Shown one piece after another: positions 1 to 8,567 of a DNA stretch of 64,000 bases. A program made the translations under genes and the position numbers. The stretch covers positions 62,001 through 126,000 of the forward strand of contig JAAEST010000104.1 of assembly GCA_024229115.1 (NCBI GenBank). Reading direction: 5' to 3'. Every line of letters starts with the position of its first letter. The first letter of the stretch is position 1. Under the pieces are notes generated by a model. The model worked only from the letters and a program-made list of their open reading frames with translations. It made no database searches and had not been told where the DNA came from. This DNA comes from Oligoflexia bacterium. GTDB taxonomy: Bacteria > Bdellovibrionota > Bacteriovoracia > Bacteriovoracales > Bacteriovoracaceae.

Positions 1-666
1 TGATCGCTTTTCACTAACAATCATTGATCTAAGCAGAGAAATCATTTTTTCTCTAGAATCAAGATCCTCTACACGTACACCCATCGTGTCACTAAATAAT
101 GCTTCAATCGTATTAACAACGCTATCCACTCTAGTTACAACGGCCCCAAACTTTTTGTAGTACTTAGTAATGGTTTTCTTTGGTGGGACGTCTCTAAACT
201 TAGAAATAACAACTTCACTAAATCTCTCAAGAGTATCTTTTAGCGAAGGGGCCTCATAAGTTGTAATACAATTAACACAAATATAGAGATCGTCTTCTAA
301 CACTTCTCCTGAGGTGGCAAGTTTTTTAAGAAACTCTAGTCTTTCAACTGATTCTCTATTTGGCATTTTATAGAATTTTTTATTATTGAAATTATACTTT
401 CTTCTTTTTTGAATATGATGAATTGTTATATCTTCACCTGAAATATTATTGATTAAATTTTGAATCTGCTTAACTATCCCAAGTCTTTTTTGTGAAGATA
501 GGCCAGTAGCATTAATTCCTGAGATACGTAAAATTTTAGAAACACTTCCATCATTATTAAAGATATAGGTTCTTCCATTACTCGGTGATTTAGTAATGTC
601 CATTATATCTAGGTGAGTAAATATTTTATCTGTGTGTATTTCTTCTAATTTGTTTGGGCCTTTCAT
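1..666 (-). CDS. VirB4/TraC-like T4SS ATPase, N-terminal part (runs off window)
   Basis: Open frame of 222 codons from an ATG at 666 to the window edge, with no stop, so only the N-terminus is present. The protein starts MKGPNKLEEIHTDKIF and has the soluble alpha/beta character of VirB4/TrbE N-terminal domains. The Walker motifs would lie beyond position 1. VirB4 proteins are the ATPases that energise pilus assembly and substrate transfer at the inner membrane. The assignment rests mainly on gene order: it directly follows VirB2-like and VirB3-like genes in one operon, the normal VirB2-B3-B4 order. It could be another T4SS protein, but order and length fit VirB4 best. Confidence 0.6.
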   Translation of the reverse strand, partial: MKGPNKLEEIHTDKIFTHLDIMDITKSPSNGRTYIFNNDGSVSKILRISGINATGLSSQKRLGIVKQIQNLINNISGEDITIHHIQKRRKYNFNNKKFYKMPNRESVERLEFLKKLATSGEVLEDDLYICVNCITTYEAPSLKDTLERFSEVVISKFRDVPPKKTITKYYKKFGAVVTRVDSVVNTIEALFSDTMGVRVEDLDSREKMISLLRSMIVSEKRS

Positions 667-679
667 CTCTCTTCCTAAG

Positions 680-1018
680 TTATAAGTCTAAATCCTCTAG
701 ACTATTTCCAGAATTATAAACTTCACTATCTAACACATCTGATAGATGAAGTGTTTGGTTATCATCCCACGATGAGTTTAAGATACTTTCTGTTGTTAAG
801 AAGTGGAAGGTTCTTAACCAGTAAATTGGTGAGTGTCTTTGAAATAAAAACAAAGATAAGGCAAACTCGATAGGTATTATTACAAGTAACATTACTAATC
901 CCAAATTCTGAGAGATATACAAAGTCACTGATAGTAATAAAAAGAAGAAAGCAAAAGATAAGAAGCTTGGAACTTCTAATCTTTTATCTGGACTTAAGTT
1001 TAAAAATCGAGTTGCCAT
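680..1018 (-). CDS. VirB3/TraL-like inner-membrane T4SS protein
   Basis: A 112-residue protein with a hydrophobic block at about residues 17-56, best read as two closely spaced membrane helices, and a polar acidic C-terminus. Size and topology match VirB3/TraL, which anchors the VirB4 ATPase in the inner membrane. It lies 16 nt after the pilin-like gene and 13 nt before the VirB4-like gene, so the three are very likely cotranscribed. No sequence motif proves the family; position and topology are the evidence. Confidence 0.55.
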   Translation of the reverse strand: MATRFLNLSPDKRLEVPSFLSFAFFFLLLSVTLYISQNLGLVMLLVIIPIEFALSLFLFQRHSPIYWLRTFHFLTTESILNSSWDDNQTLHLSDVLDSEVYNSGNSLEDLDL

Positions 1019-1034
1019 ATCTATTTATCTACCT

Positions 1035-1400
1035 TTAAAGAGTTGGAACGATCGCATTTAAAATCTTGTCGTATTGTGTAGATAAAACAATACCGATAAC
1101 GATAATTACGGCATCTGTTAAAAGATTTGCTACTGTCCCTTGAATGAGGTTTTTTAGAAACTCAATCACCTTAATCCCTGTAGCAATTCTAAATACCCAC
1201 TTCATAAATTCAACGGCATTTCTATCCGTCATCATCTCCACAAACCCTTCAGCATGAACACCAGTGGAAAGTGTCATACACATTACCATTGCGACCATAG
1301 CAAAAGTGAGCGCTTCGAACGCATTTTGAGCAATCCTATATGGATTGATTGCCTTAATTTTTACGACCGCAGGCCTAGTCTTGTTGAGATTTCCCTTCAT
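1035..1400 (-). CDS. VirB2/TrbC-like pilin precursor
   Basis: 121 residues. The start chosen is the ATG at 1400 because AGGAGG lies just upstream; an upstream in-frame start at 1466 would overlap the preceding gene and lacks this site. A long signal peptide ends near TLSTGVHA, about residue 50, followed by a mature part with two hydrophobic segments separated by a short basic loop. This is the architecture of VirB2/TrbC pilins, which form the conjugative pilus. The second helix (TDAVIIVIGIVLS) is typical. It sits between a membrane hydrolase-like gene and the VirB3-like gene. Confidence 0.65.
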   Translation of the reverse strand: MKGNLNKTRPAVVKIKAINPYRIAQNAFEALTFAMVAMVMCMTLSTGVHAEGFVEMMTDRNAVEFMKWVFRIATGIKVIEFLKNLIQGTVANLLTDAVIIVIGIVLSTQYDKILNAIVPTL

Positions 1401-1408
1401 ATATCCTC

Positions 1409-2116
1409 CTAGAAAGGTCCTTTGAGTAGCCTTACTAAGGCACCTCGTTTTATTTTTGGTGGGCAATATGAATGCCCCTTAGTAATTGATTCGAGTCCAT
1501 CAACAATTGCGTGATTTATGTCTGCAATTGTTAAAGAGAGAAGAACTGGGGAACTTGTTAAGAGAAGAAGGACGCCTTTAATAAAAGTTAATGGCTCTCT
1601 TAAAAGCATCGCCCAATTCAACCTCTCATCTACTCCATCGAGAAAACTCAAGGTTTCGGGAAAAAATATGGAAATAATTTTTAAGGCAGCGTAGAGATAT
1701 AAAAGACGAATGAATGTCCCAAATATTGGAAGATGACTTGTCCCTCGGTGTGTAAAGAGATAGGCGTAAGGTGCCCAGAAGTAGAACCAAAGTCTGTTGA
1801 TAGCACGTAGAGGGTAGTAAAAAAGAGGAGATAAGATGTTTCGAAGTGGCTTAATCCCTAAGGACAGTAGTGGAATAAAAACGTTGAAAACCCCTTTATG
1901 CAGAGTGCTTCCAAGTGGAAAATGACCTTTACCAGGTCTATTTATATCGTGATCAAGATCAGGGCTTAGAAAATAAGAAAAATAAAGATAGCAAAAGACA
2001 AATGTTATAAGGTCTTTCGAGTTACTAGGGTCAAAAAAGAATGTGTAGGCCCAAATAGATACGGGTAGTAAGAAGGTATTTGCTAGAGGGTTAGATATAT
2101 TCCAAGACTTATCCAT
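1409..2116 (-). CDS. Putative metal-binding membrane protein (DUF2227/YdjM-like)
   Basis: 235 residues with several hydrophobic segments and two conserved polar motifs, SPDLDHDINRPG near residue 51 and HRGTSH near residue 122. These resemble the metal-binding residues of membrane-bound DUF2227/YdjM-type predicted hydrolases. No substrate can be named. The ATG at 2116 lies 5 nt after a CGATTGAG box. It is the first gene of the operon that continues into the VirB2/B3/B4-like genes, 8 nt before the pilin gene. Its role in transfer, if any, is unknown. Confidence 0.5.
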   Translation of the reverse strand: MDKSWNISNPLANTFLLPVSIWAYTFFFDPSNSKDLITFVFCYLYFSYFLSPDLDHDINRPGKGHFPLGSTLHKGVFNVFIPLLSLGIKPLRNILSPLFYYPLRAINRLWFYFWAPYAYLFTHRGTSHLPIFGTFIRLLYLYAALKIISIFFPETLSFLDGVDERLNWAMLLREPLTFIKGVLLLLTSSPVLLSLTIADINHAIVDGLESITKGHSYCPPKIKRGALVRLLKGPF

Positions 2117-2121
2117 ACCTT

Positions 2122-2129
2122 CTCAATCG
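2122..2129 (-). promoter_or_regulatory. CGATTGAG box (T4SS operon)
   Basis: Copy of the element-wide CGATTGAG motif, 5 nt before the ATG at 2116, with AAGGT between box and start codon. Confidence 0.6.
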
Positions 2130-2154
2130 CTAAATCAAAAGGTGTCGAAATAAA

Positions 2155-2376
2155 TCAATAATTAATCTCTTCTTCTTCTAGAAAATCAACAATATAGAGA
2201 TCTCCTTGAAGAACTAACTCCTCAAGTCCAAATACTTCATTTTTCCCGCAAGATTCGCACTCATAATTACAGGCATCTGGCTCAGTAGATCCTTGAACAC
2301 ATTTACAGCTTTTGCATATTCCTTGGTAAGAGTTGGATAGTTCATCGTAAAGACTGTGAGATATTTTAATGGCCAT
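2155..2376 (-). CDS. Small zinc-ribbon protein
   Basis: 73 residues starting MAIKISHSLYD. The ATG at 2376 is preferred over an upstream TTG at 2397 because AAAGGAGAG lies directly before it. Cysteine pairs CKSC and CESC with an extra CNY cysteine suggest a zinc ribbon, and the C-terminus is acidic (EEEEINY). Function unknown; proteins of this kind often bind nucleic acid or protein partners. A CGATTGAG box lies 16 nt upstream, and the neighbouring gene at 2429 is divergent. Confidence 0.6.
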   Translation of the reverse strand: MAIKISHSLYDELSNSYQGICKSCKCVQGSTEPDACNYECESCGKNEVFGLEELVLQGDLYIVDFLEEEEINY

Positions 2377-2392
2377 AATCTCTCCTTTACTA

Positions 2393-2400
2393 CTCAATCG
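2393..2400 (-). promoter_or_regulatory. CGATTGAG box (zinc-ribbon gene)
   Basis: Minus-strand copy 16 nt before the ATG at 2376; it forms a divergent pair with the copy at 2416-2423. Confidence 0.6.
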
Positions 2401-2415
2401 TGATGCCTAATTACT

Positions 2416-2423
2416 CGATTGAG
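2416..2423 (+). promoter_or_regulatory. CGATTGAG box (acidic protein gene)
   Basis: Plus-strand copy followed by TAGGT and the ATG at 2429 (5-nt spacing). Confidence 0.6.
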
Positions 2424-2428
2424 TAGGT

Positions 2429-2689
2429 ATGAGCTCGGGCAAAAGATTTATAAAAATTGATAAGGAAGATGTAAACGAGACTCCTGTCTACGAAGAGAAG
2501 CCTGTCTATATTCTTGTCGAAAATGAAGGCGAAGACGAAGAAGACGAGGACTACGAATACGAAGATGTTCTTGAAGACACTTGGGTATTTGAGGACGAGA
2601 TAGAGGGGATTGATTACGTCTGGGTTAAAAGATGGAAAAGAACCAAAAGAGGTCTAAAAAGTTACCAAAAGAAAATATACTTGAGATAG
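2429..2689 (+). CDS. Small highly acidic protein of unknown function
   Basis: 86 residues, not recognised. The middle is extremely acidic (NEGEDEEDEDYEYED around residues 33-47) and the C-terminus is basic (KRWKRTKRGLKSYQKK), giving a strongly polarised charge. Such acidic stretches occur in DNA-mimic and chaperone-like proteins, but nothing here proves that role. The start follows a CGATTGAG box by 5 nt. The stop codon abuts that of the convergent RuvC-like gene. Confidence 0.6.
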   Translation: MSSGKRFIKIDKEDVNETPVYEEKPVYILVENEGEDEEDEDYEYEDVLEDTWVFEDEIEGIDYVWVKRWKRTKRGLKSYQKKIYLR

Positions 2690-3349
2690 TTAGATGTAAT
2701 CTTGATATTTCTTAAGAACTAAAAGTTCGTCATTTGTACATAAGTTAATTTTAGAGTGAATCGTTTTTACAAAACGAGATAAATAAATAGCATCAACCAA
2801 GTCATTTGAGGATATATCGAGCTTACTTTGCATCTTTAAACTTCTTTTCATAACTTCTTTATCGGCATTAGCTATTCCTGTGGCATACTTTTTTATTACA
2901 TCAGGAGAAACTCTTAAAAATAACTTACCAGAAAGCCTAGATAGCTCATTTTTAAAAATGGTTCCAAATTCTACCAAGATCATAAGAGTAGCACCCGATG
3001 AGTTATAAGAGTATTCCTCAATCCCAATATAAGAAAGATTTAGATTCTTAATCTCTTGATAGATAACACTTGCTAACATTTTTGCCTGAATCGATCTTAA
3101 TAGTTGCTTATGTGGGATCTTCTCTTGATCCTTTGTAGAATAGATCTCTTTTTCATCAACAACACTTCCGCTTTTAGGACAATACGATTTTTTAATAATT
3201 ACCCAAAAAGGAGATTTTTTAAAAGATCTAGTCTTAATATGAAAGGTCAGGTATAGATTTTTGCTAGAGAGTATAGAAACACCTGTATTTTTCGTGGACA
3301 AATCTATTCCGACATAATCAAGTGCTTTCTTTTTCTTAATTTCTAACAT
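2690..3349 (-). CDS. RuvC-like (RNase H-fold) Holliday-junction resolvase or nuclease
   Basis: 219 residues. The N-terminus has YVGIDLSTKNTG with Asp16 in the first RNase H-fold strand, then GIEEYSYNSSG with the expected acidic pair, and NDLVDAIYLSRF near the C-terminus supplying the last aspartate. This order (D...EE...D..DA) is that of RuvC-like and phage/plasmid resolvases that cut branched DNA. The transcript is probably leaderless: the -10 box TATACT of the AGTATACACTATTT site ends 7 nt before the ATG. It may act in element replication, recombination or transfer. Confidence 0.65.
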   Translation of the reverse strand: MLEIKKKKALDYVGIDLSTKNTGVSILSSKNLYLTFHIKTRSFKKSPFWVIIKKSYCPKSGSVVDEKEIYSTKDQEKIPHKQLLRSIQAKMLASVIYQEIKNLNLSYIGIEEYSYNSSGATLMILVEFGTIFKNELSRLSGKLFLRVSPDVIKKYATGIANADKEVMKRSLKMQSKLDISSNDLVDAIYLSRFVKTIHSKINLCTNDELLVLKKYQDYI

Positions 3350-3356
3350 ATCAATA

Positions 3357-3370
3357 AGTATACACTATTT
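3357..3370 (-). promoter_or_regulatory. AGTATACACTATTT operator/promoter (RuvC-like gene)
   Basis: On the minus strand the site contains -10 TATACT, 17 nt after a TTGGTT -35-like hexamer and 7 nt before the ATG. Confidence 0.6.
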
Positions 3371-3386
3371 ATCTCTTTAAACCAAG

Positions 3387-5123
3387 TCAATATGAATAAT
3401 CAGGATTTTGCGAATCACTACTTCCTACAACTTCGTTATTAAAAACGAGATTTTCATACATTTGATCCCATTTGCCCTCTTTTTCTAAGCTTTTTCTTTG
3501 TGCCAGAACATTAGCAGTCTTTTTAAGGTCGCTAACAGACACGTAGAAGCCTCCAGTGCTTCTAACAAAGGCCTTTGCCTGGTGATTTGATGAAAAATCA
3601 ATTAGAAGGACTTTTTCAAGCTCTAAAATGGCCATATCTTTAAGAAAATTATCTTCGTTAAATCCTTCATCTGAACCATATCTAGTTGGATATATCACTT
3701 TGAGAGCAAACCTTTTTTGATCCTCCCCTCTAAGAGCAATCGAATCAAGTTCACTGGCCTTTTCCATGGATTCGTTAAGCTCCTCGATTGTGAAATCAAA
3801 CTCTTTTAAAAATCTTCTTAAAACTATTTCTAATTCATCTTTTGAAAGAAGCTTTAGAGAATTGACTAGTTTTTCTAAAGGATAGTTTTTTACAAGTCCA
3901 ATATTTCCTTCTTGCGAAAGAACTCCCTTAACTTCTTTATGAGTAAATGTGAATATTTTAGCGTTAAAGTCTTTTTTAAATTCATCTACAAGTTTTTTTG
4001 CACTTCTTTTATATTCTTCTGGATCTTTACCAAGCATAGGAAACTGAATGTCATCAATGCCTCCATCATTTCCTTTGATTTTACACCTTCCCTTTGCTTC
4101 TTGAGCAATATTTGTGGCCTCTTCAAGACCTACTGCCGAGGCTGCACTGCCTTCTGATATAAAGCCACAAAAAATCGAAGATAGGCCATTTTTTAAATCT
4201 GAAGGTATCTCTGACCATGAGCCTTTTTGAGTTGCAAGCATAAGCATAACCCCGTTACTTCTTCCCACTCTTGCTATCTGATCTAGCTTATAAGCTACCG
4301 AATCGATAGTCTTCTTATTTGTTTCAAAATCTACCGCAGGATGTTGGGGGAAGGTGTGCCATTCTTCAAACACTAATCTAATTTGAGCAAGCTCTTTAGG
4401 CCTGTTGATTTTAAAATCCCTAATATTTGAAATCTCTTCACCATTCTCAATACATCTGACTATTTTTTGTGATAAGTCACCGATTTCAAAAATGTCATAC
4501 TTAAAGAGATAGAGGTATATCTCTTTTTGCTCACTAGAGAGACTTTTAATAAATTCACCTAAATCGCTAACTTTTAACAATTTGTCATAGTAGTCTTTAA
4601 CAACATGATTATAATCTCTAGTATCAGAGGCCTTAATCTTATTTAATATCTCACCTCTGGCCATTAATTCTCCATAGGCAAAATCAAGTGCGGGAATAAT
4701 TTTAGGAACACTTCCAAGACCGAAAGAAACATTATCAAGTCCCTCAAGATAGTTATAATCCCCCATTCTCTTAACAGAGGCATCAAGCATAATATAATAA
4801 GTCTTATCACCGTTAGAGCATTGCTCAGTGGTAATTAACGTATTCAAGTTAAATGTTTTTCCTGAGCCAGGCATACCGATTGAAGCCACTCCTGGATTGG
4901 AGTATATATCTCTAGTTAAAAAATCCATTTGTCTAGAGGATACTCCGAGAAAGAAACGATCTCTAAAACGTCCTTCTTTTATCGCTCTTAAGTAGTCTTT
5001 AAACTCAACCCCCTTAACTAATGCTTTAGTGGAGAGAAAATAACTAAAGATAAACTTAAAACCAAAATGACAAGCAATAAGTACTACAAAAGGCCAAAAT
5101 ATAGATTCAATTAAATAATTCAT
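3387..5123 (-). CDS. TraD/FtsK-like DNA transfer ATPase (coupling-protein candidate)
   Basis: About 578 residues. The ATG at 5123 is chosen because GAGGTG lies just upstream; starts at 5135 and 5177 are possible. An N-terminal hydrophobic segment (residues 8-25) anchors it in the membrane. Walker A is GMPGSGKT near residue 83 and Walker B is RLVFEEWHTF, followed by IARVGRSNGVMLMLATQK, the sensor region of FtsK/TraG pumps. Such proteins deliver DNA to a T4SS. It is divergent from a second, larger pump gene, with a shared control region containing a long inverted repeat. The C-terminal third is not recognised. Confidence 0.7.
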   Translation of the reverse strand: MNYLIESIFWPFVVLIACHFGFKFIFSYFLSTKALVKGVEFKDYLRAIKEGRFRDRFFLGVSSRQMDFLTRDIYSNPGVASIGMPGSGKTFNLNTLITTEQCSNGDKTYYIMLDASVKRMGDYNYLEGLDNVSFGLGSVPKIIPALDFAYGELMARGEILNKIKASDTRDYNHVVKDYYDKLLKVSDLGEFIKSLSSEQKEIYLYLFKYDIFEIGDLSQKIVRCIENGEEISNIRDFKINRPKELAQIRLVFEEWHTFPQHPAVDFETNKKTIDSVAYKLDQIARVGRSNGVMLMLATQKGSWSEIPSDLKNGLSSIFCGFISEGSAASAVGLEEATNIAQEAKGRCKIKGNDGGIDDIQFPMLGKDPEEYKRSAKKLVDEFKKDFNAKIFTFTHKEVKGVLSQEGNIGLVKNYPLEKLVNSLKLLSKDELEIVLRRFLKEFDFTIEELNESMEKASELDSIALRGEDQKRFALKVIYPTRYGSDEGFNEDNFLKDMAILELEKVLLIDFSSNHQAKAFVRSTGGFYVSVSDLKKTANVLAQRKSLEKEGKWDQMYENLVFNNEVVGSSDSQNPDYSY

Positions 5124-5138
5124 AGAACACCTCATTTT

Positions 5139-5146
5139 CTCAATCG
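5139..5146 (-). promoter_or_regulatory. CGATTGAG box (coupling ATPase)
   Basis: Minus-strand copy 15 nt before the ATG at 5123, and 3 nt before the alternative ATG at 5135. Confidence 0.55.
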
Positions 5147-5212
5147 AAGAAATGTGAGCGTTTATATAATTTGACATTAAGTAACTAAAATAAAAAAGAA
5201 TTCACTTCTTTT

Positions 5213-5283
5213 TGTACCCGTAATGGAATAGTAATATAACAGGTGTTAATCCCTCATAGATTATCATCTCCATTACAGGTACA
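5213..5283. repeat. 15-bp inverted repeat between two DNA-pump genes
   Basis: Left arm 5213-5227 (TGTACCCGTAATGGA) and right arm 5269-5283 (TCCATTACAGGTACA) match at 14 of 15 positions and flank 41 nt. The repeat lies in the 222-nt divergent control region of the two FtsK/TraD-like genes. It could be an operator, or a cis-acting site recognised by a transfer protein. No terminator-type T-run follows. Confidence 0.6.
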
Positions 5284-5332
5284 GAAACCAAAGATAAATC
5301 TTTAAATTTAGTAATTTAGCTTCTTAAAAATG

Positions 5333-5340
5333 CGATTGAG
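5333..5340 (+). promoter_or_regulatory. CGATTGAG box (FtsK-nuclease gene)
   Basis: Plus-strand copy followed by AAGGT and the ATG at 5346 (5-nt spacing). Confidence 0.6.
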
Positions 5341-5345
5341 AAGGT

Positions 5346-8300
5346 ATGAGAGAATTTAATGTTTCTAAATTTAAAGACAACGACAAGGCAAAGTTTTATA
5401 GATTAATCTCTAAGCTCTCTGGTTATGTCATTCTTTTTTCACTTATATATTATTTTACCTATGAGAATAAGAGTTTAATTACACCAGTATTTAAACCAAT
5501 GTTTGAGTTTCTTCATTTGGACCCTAAGAGTTTAAATGAGCTTTATAATCACTTTTCAAAATTCTTTTCCTTGGCCCTTATAAGTGCTTTTTTATCAGAA
5601 ATGCTTAAGGAATTAGCTATGATGTTTAATCATTACAAAGTCCACCTACCTTATTTAGGACTGGTGAGTTTTTGTATAAGTTTAATAATCTTGTCGATTT
5701 TTAAAAAAGAAAAAAAGATTGGAGATGATAATGAAGTTAAAAATGATAAAGACATAAGAGACTTATTAGAAGAGCTACATTTAGTAGAAGTCGAAAAAAC
5801 TAAGGAGAGAATGTTTGAGATTGTTAATAATGATCTTAAAGAAGTTTTTGATGAACATGGAAGGCCTGTCTTTAAGGAAATCAAAACATATCCAATTCTA
5901 GACTTCAGTGATCTCCCTAATACTATTTTAATTAAAGAGCTACCTCGCTCGAAAACGGCAAATTTAAGTCAATACCTTAACGGTCTACTTGAAGGTCTTC
6001 ACTCAAGAGGAATTATTAAAACAACTCAAGGCTATCTTAGAGATTCTGGATATCCTGGAAAATACACAATAGAACTATCTCAAAAAGATGATCTAAAAGA
6101 AAAGGCATTGTTTCGTGAAATTAGTTGGTACTACGAAGAGACAATCAATAATATTAAAAAAGAATATTTCCCTAAAGTAACAATTAAAGAGGAAGGTGTT
6201 TATGTTGATTTTAAAAATATAAATATTAAAGAAATTTTTGTAAAATCTGGATTAGAGAAGTTTTGTAATTTCCATAAAATTGAGCTTAAGACAAAATTTG
6301 AAAAAGATGGTGATCTCTATAAGTTTAGATATAAAAATAAACTTCACTCACTTCTTCCTCAGGCTGGTCAGACTATTCTTAGCCATTTAAAAGATCATGA
6401 CACAGAGGTAAGTTCATATAGAGATAAAGCTAAAAATCTTCTCATACTTATAGAAAATGAAAAACCCTGGCAACAAAACTTAAAAGATTTTTTAGAGGAG
6501 ATAAGAACTAAATTTCTCATAACAGATGAAGACTACGAGGAGCTTTTAGAAAATATAGAAAGTAAGAAAACTGCTATATCGTATCTTCATAGACTTATTG
6601 AAAGATCAAATATTGATAGAAGATCAAGTGATTATCATAATGCGTATTTTGATGATCGAAAGGTTTACCTCTCACTCTGGGAAAAGACAGTAATTTTTCC
6701 TATGAAAAAGCATTTGCTTGAAAAAGGAAGTGAGCTAATTTTTGCTGGAGAACTTCTAGACTCTAATATCACTTACGATTCACAGATATTTTTTCCACTA
6801 AAAGATAGCCCCCATGTTCTTTGTGCAGGACAAACTAGATCAGGAAAAACTAAATCAAAACTATCAGTAGTATTTCATCTATGGGTGGCCTACCCTAAGG
6901 CCATGTTTTTGTTTGCTGATGCAAAAGCTCAATTTGATCTAGATCCATTTGCCGAGAAGATGAGTGATTACCCAGTAGCCAAAACAGGAACCGAGGAAGA
7001 GCCTTTAATCGAGCTTGCAAATATCCTTAAAATTGCTATGGCCATCAATAAGCATAGGTCTAATCAATTTCAAAAACTATCAAAGGAAAAAGGTGTCCAT
7101 GCTTCCACCTATATTGAATACAATAAGTATGTTGATGAAAAGGATCGGATGCCTAGAGTATTTGTCGTACTGGATGAGTTTAAGACCTATATTGATCTCA
7201 TGGGAGGGAAGGCCGAAGAAATTATTAAAAATAAAGGATCTCTACTTAATCAAATTTCTACATTGTGTAGACTAGCAGCCTCAAGCGGAATCACTTTTAT
7301 TATCGGTTCCCAGAGGGTTCAGGCAACAGACTATCCCACCGAGATTCGATCTAATCTTACAACAAGGCTTACTCACTCAGTCACTAAAGAAGATGCAAAA
7401 TTCTTAGGCCTAACTGGCTATGTAGAAGGGTTAAGTCAAGGACGATTTATTTTAGAAATAAACGGCGTTTTTTGTCGAGATAATCCTTCTGAGACAAAAT
7501 TTTTATGTGCTATGCCTTTTGTTGGGGAGGAAACACAAGAATTATTAGAAATGTTTTCTAAAGAAAATAAGGAGCATAAGCCTTTTAATTATGAGTTAAT
7601 TTATAGAACTGGTAAAAAAACCAAGATGGATAAACTCTCTACAAATGAGCTTTTTAAATATATCAAGGAACTTTTTGTAGCGCGAGAAGGTTTTAGAATT
7701 GTAGAAACACTAGATCCTTCCTCAAACTACATTTCTCTTTTAACCAAAGTATTAATCGAAGATAAGGAATATCGCTTTGCTATTGGAATAGTTTCTTCTG
7801 AAGAAGTAAGTGATTCTGATTTTAGGAACAAACTCTTAAAAGAGCGACCTCATGATTTTCATGAGTACTATAAAGTGTTCTTTGTTACAGGAAAGGTAAA
7901 TTCAGGCACTCTACATAATAAAGAAGAAGAAATTTCAAATACCTGTTTTTTAAGTGATGTTGATTATATGAGACCTCTAAAAAAGGCAAACTCACTTTAT
8001 GATAATAAAGAGTTGAAAAAAGATGAGCATGTCTTTTTAAACCTTATTAAAGAAAGATTGAAAAATTCCATAATGCTTGATGAGATTGCTGATTATAAGT
8101 TTTCTCATGATGAATTTAATGTCAAAGTTCTTCACGATATAATTGATATTAAGAATAACCATGAAAAGGGCGACACATTTGAAAAGTGGTATCTTGCCTT
8201 AGAGAGATACCTTGGTCACGACACAGTTAATGCAAAAGAATTAATTAAAAAAGGTGAGTTAAAACAGCTTCTTTCAAGTAATCGTGCCGATGGTGGGCTA

Positions 8301-8567
8301 GATCTATGTCGGTGGATAAATAGAGAAACTAAAGAAGCCTGTATGATTCAACTTAAAAATCAGTCTTCGAAGGCCTTAAGTACAGATGTTATTGATAAAA
8401 TGATTAAAACTAGGGATCTCTACAAGGCCTCTAATGGCGTTAAGTTTACCCAAATGCTTTTAGTTACCACAGGAAGTGTTACTCGAAATGCTAAAAAAGA
8501 AGCATCCCTATGTGGAGTTGGGGTTATTACATATAATGAATTAGTTGAGATATTAGAAGATATGTGA
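5346..8567 (+). CDS. FtsK/SpoIIIE-like DNA translocase fused to an Mrr-like nuclease domain
   Basis: 1073 residues. Three hydrophobic segments (about residues 22-40, 68-82 and 98-116) precede a long helical linker. The motor has Walker A GQTRSGKT (about 494-501), Walker B FVVLDEF (about 606-612), then IIGSQRV and LTTRLTHSV, as in FtsK/SpoIIIE pumps. The C-terminal ~110 residues contain ADGGLDL (about 981) and MIQLKNQ (about 1000), spaced like the D...QxK motif of Mrr-type restriction-endonuclease folds, ending GVGVITYNELVEIL. The fusion suggests a membrane DNA pump that also cuts DNA. The stop codon lies at the junction with the TnpB element, so a few native C-terminal residues may be lost. 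Confidence 0.75.
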   Translation: MREFNVSKFKDNDKAKFYRLISKLSGYVILFSLIYYFTYENKSLITPVFKPMFEFLHLDPKSLNELYNHFSKFFSLALISAFLSEMLKELAMMFNHYKVHLPYLGLVSFCISLIILSIFKKEKKIGDDNEVKNDKDIRDLLEELHLVEVEKTKERMFEIVNNDLKEVFDEHGRPVFKEIKTYPILDFSDLPNTILIKELPRSKTANLSQYLNGLLEGLHSRGIIKTTQGYLRDSGYPGKYTIELSQKDDLKEKALFREISWYYEETINNIKKEYFPKVTIKEEGVYVDFKNINIKEIFVKSGLEKFCNFHKIELKTKFEKDGDLYKFRYKNKLHSLLPQAGQTILSHLKDHDTEVSSYRDKAKNLLILIENEKPWQQNLKDFLEEIRTKFLITDEDYEELLENIESKKTAISYLHRLIERSNIDRRSSDYHNAYFDDRKVYLSLWEKTVIFPMKKHLLEKGSELIFAGELLDSNITYDSQIFFPLKDSPHVLCAGQTRSGKTKSKLSVVFHLWVAYPKAMFLFADAKAQFDLDPFAEKMSDYPVAKTGTEEEPLIELANILKIAMAINKHRSNQFQKLSKEKGVHASTYIEYNKYVDEKDRMPRVFVVLDEFKTYIDLMGGKAEEIIKNKGSLLNQISTLCRLAASSGITFIIGSQRVQATDYPTEIRSNLTTRLTHSVTKEDAKFLGLTGYVEGLSQGRFILEINGVFCRDNPSETKFLCAMPFVGEETQELLEMFSKENKEHKPFNYELIYRTGKKTKMDKLSTNELFKYIKELFVAREGFRIVETLDPSSNYISLLTKVLIEDKEYRFAIGIVSSEEVSDSDFRNKLLKERPHDFHEYYKVFFVTGKVNSGTLHNKEEEISNTCFLSDVDYMRPLKKANSLYDNKELKKDEHVFLNLIKERLKNSIMLDEIADYKFSHDEFNVKVLHDIIDIKNNHEKGDTFEKWYLALERYLGHDTVNAKELIKKGELKQLLSSNRADGGLDLCRWINRETKEACMIQLKNQSSKALSTDVIDKMIKTRDLYKASNGVKFTQMLLVTTGSVTRNAKKEASLCGVGVITYNELVEILEDM

